Of a stretch of DNA of 64,000 nt, positions 63,820 through 64,000 are shown one piece after another; the stretch's first letter is position 1; the number at the start of each line of letters is the position of its first letter. Under the pieces are notes generated by a model. The model searched no databases. It had not been told where the DNA came from and worked only from the letters and a program-made list of their open reading frames with translations. The position numbers were made by a program, and so were the translations under genes. The stretch is from assembly GCA_019115165.1 (NCBI GenBank), contig DXEB01000014.1, positions 1 through 64,000 of the forward strand, written 5' to 3'. The stretch is from Candidatus Anaerotignum merdipullorum (GTDB taxonomy: Bacteria > Bacillota > Clostridia > Lachnospirales > Anaerotignaceae).

Positions 63820-64000
63820 ATGAAAAGAACCAATATCGGTGGTCAGGCGGTCATTGAAGGCGTCATGATGCGAGGAAAAAAGATATATGCCATGGCAGTT
63901 CGCAATCCCGAAGGCGGGATCACGATAGAAAAAAAAGAATGTGGCGGTTTAGGCAGAAAAGGTGTGTTCCGGTTGCCGATTTTTCGCGGTGTTGCAGCAT
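63820..64000 (+). CDS. DUF1385 family protein (partial, 3' end cut by window)
   Basis: The first 60 residues of a DUF1385 (YqhQ-like) membrane protein: NIGGQAVIEGVMMRG is the family opening. The window ends before the membrane helices. It follows rpmE, as in many Clostridia where prmC and prfA come next. ATG 63820 is used with AAAGG 9 bases before it; two ATGs at 63811 and 63814 are alternatives. Confidence 0.9.
   Translation, partial: MKRTNIGGQAVIEGVMMRGKKIYAMAVRNPEGGITIEKKECGGLGRKGVFRLPIFRGVAA

Noticed and set aside
1..64000. CRISPR arrays, insertion sequences, prophage genes or integrase sites
   Set aside because: No regularly spaced repeats, transposase motifs or att-like duplications at the tRNA genes were seen.

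Overview
The window comes from an anaerobic, spore-forming member of the Firmicutes, class Clostridia. The main evidence is the spore genes (yabP, yabQ, cwlD), an oxygen-sensitive class III ribonucleotide reductase (nrdD/nrdG), the NfnAB ferredoxin:NADP oxidoreductase typical of anaerobes, a T-box leader, strong Shine-Dalgarno sites and frequent TTG starts. The content is mostly chromosomal housekeeping. No transposase, integrase, phage gene, rRNA gene or CRISPR array was seen. The exact genus cannot be read from the window.

Layout: 1-6.3 kb is a small accessory zone with an XRE regulator, an intracellular-type subtilisin flanked by small proteins that share a repeated motif, a metallophosphatase, a second XRE regulator and a decayed lipoprotein gene. 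6.4-14.6 kb is the replication and sigma-factor cluster dgt-dnaG-rpoD-trmK-nif3-like, followed by a nucleoside kinase and the RNase P RNA. 14.7-17.6 kb carries carbonic anhydrase, a SRAP protein, a metallo-hydrolase and a cell-wall amidase. 18-22.7 kb has an AI-2E family permease, gltX and a C39-like peptidase. 23.1-26.7 kb is a minus-strand serine operon, serC-serA-DUF1015, with a clear promoter. 27.1-34.4 kb holds a DMT transporter, cwlD, a DEAD-box-like helicase, a DUF1292 protein, a secreted phosphodiesterase, thiD and an LCP protein.

34.5-37.6 kb is a methionine importer operon (metN-metI-metQ) behind a promoter and a T-box leader. 38-45 kb is mostly on the minus strand: an HTH/DUF3796 pair, the nrdD-nrdG-dut-acetyltransferase operon behind two predicted NrdR boxes, glpK and a glyoxalase-II-like enzyme. 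45.4-49.3 kb has two related small membrane proteins and nfnA-nfnB. 49.5-52.4 kb is the conserved mazG-hup-rqcP-yabP-yabQ-divIC sporulation/division cluster, interrupted by a broken tfoX-like gene. Three tRNA genes (Met, Glu, Val) follow. 53.3-58.5 kb has an ECF S component, mntP, a PAP2 phosphatase, an AEC permease, a DUF2461 protein and mecA. 58.7-64 kb has a large unknown membrane protein, a LysM protein, rho, rpmE and the start of a DUF1385 gene.

Most genes fit known families. The points most worth a second look are the repeat-bearing small proteins around the subtilisin, two gene remnants (lipoprotein and TfoX-like), paired NrdR boxes, the methionine T-box, a tandem pair of unknown membrane proteins, a DEGD-variant helicase and several short reading frames with strong ribosome sites in gaps.
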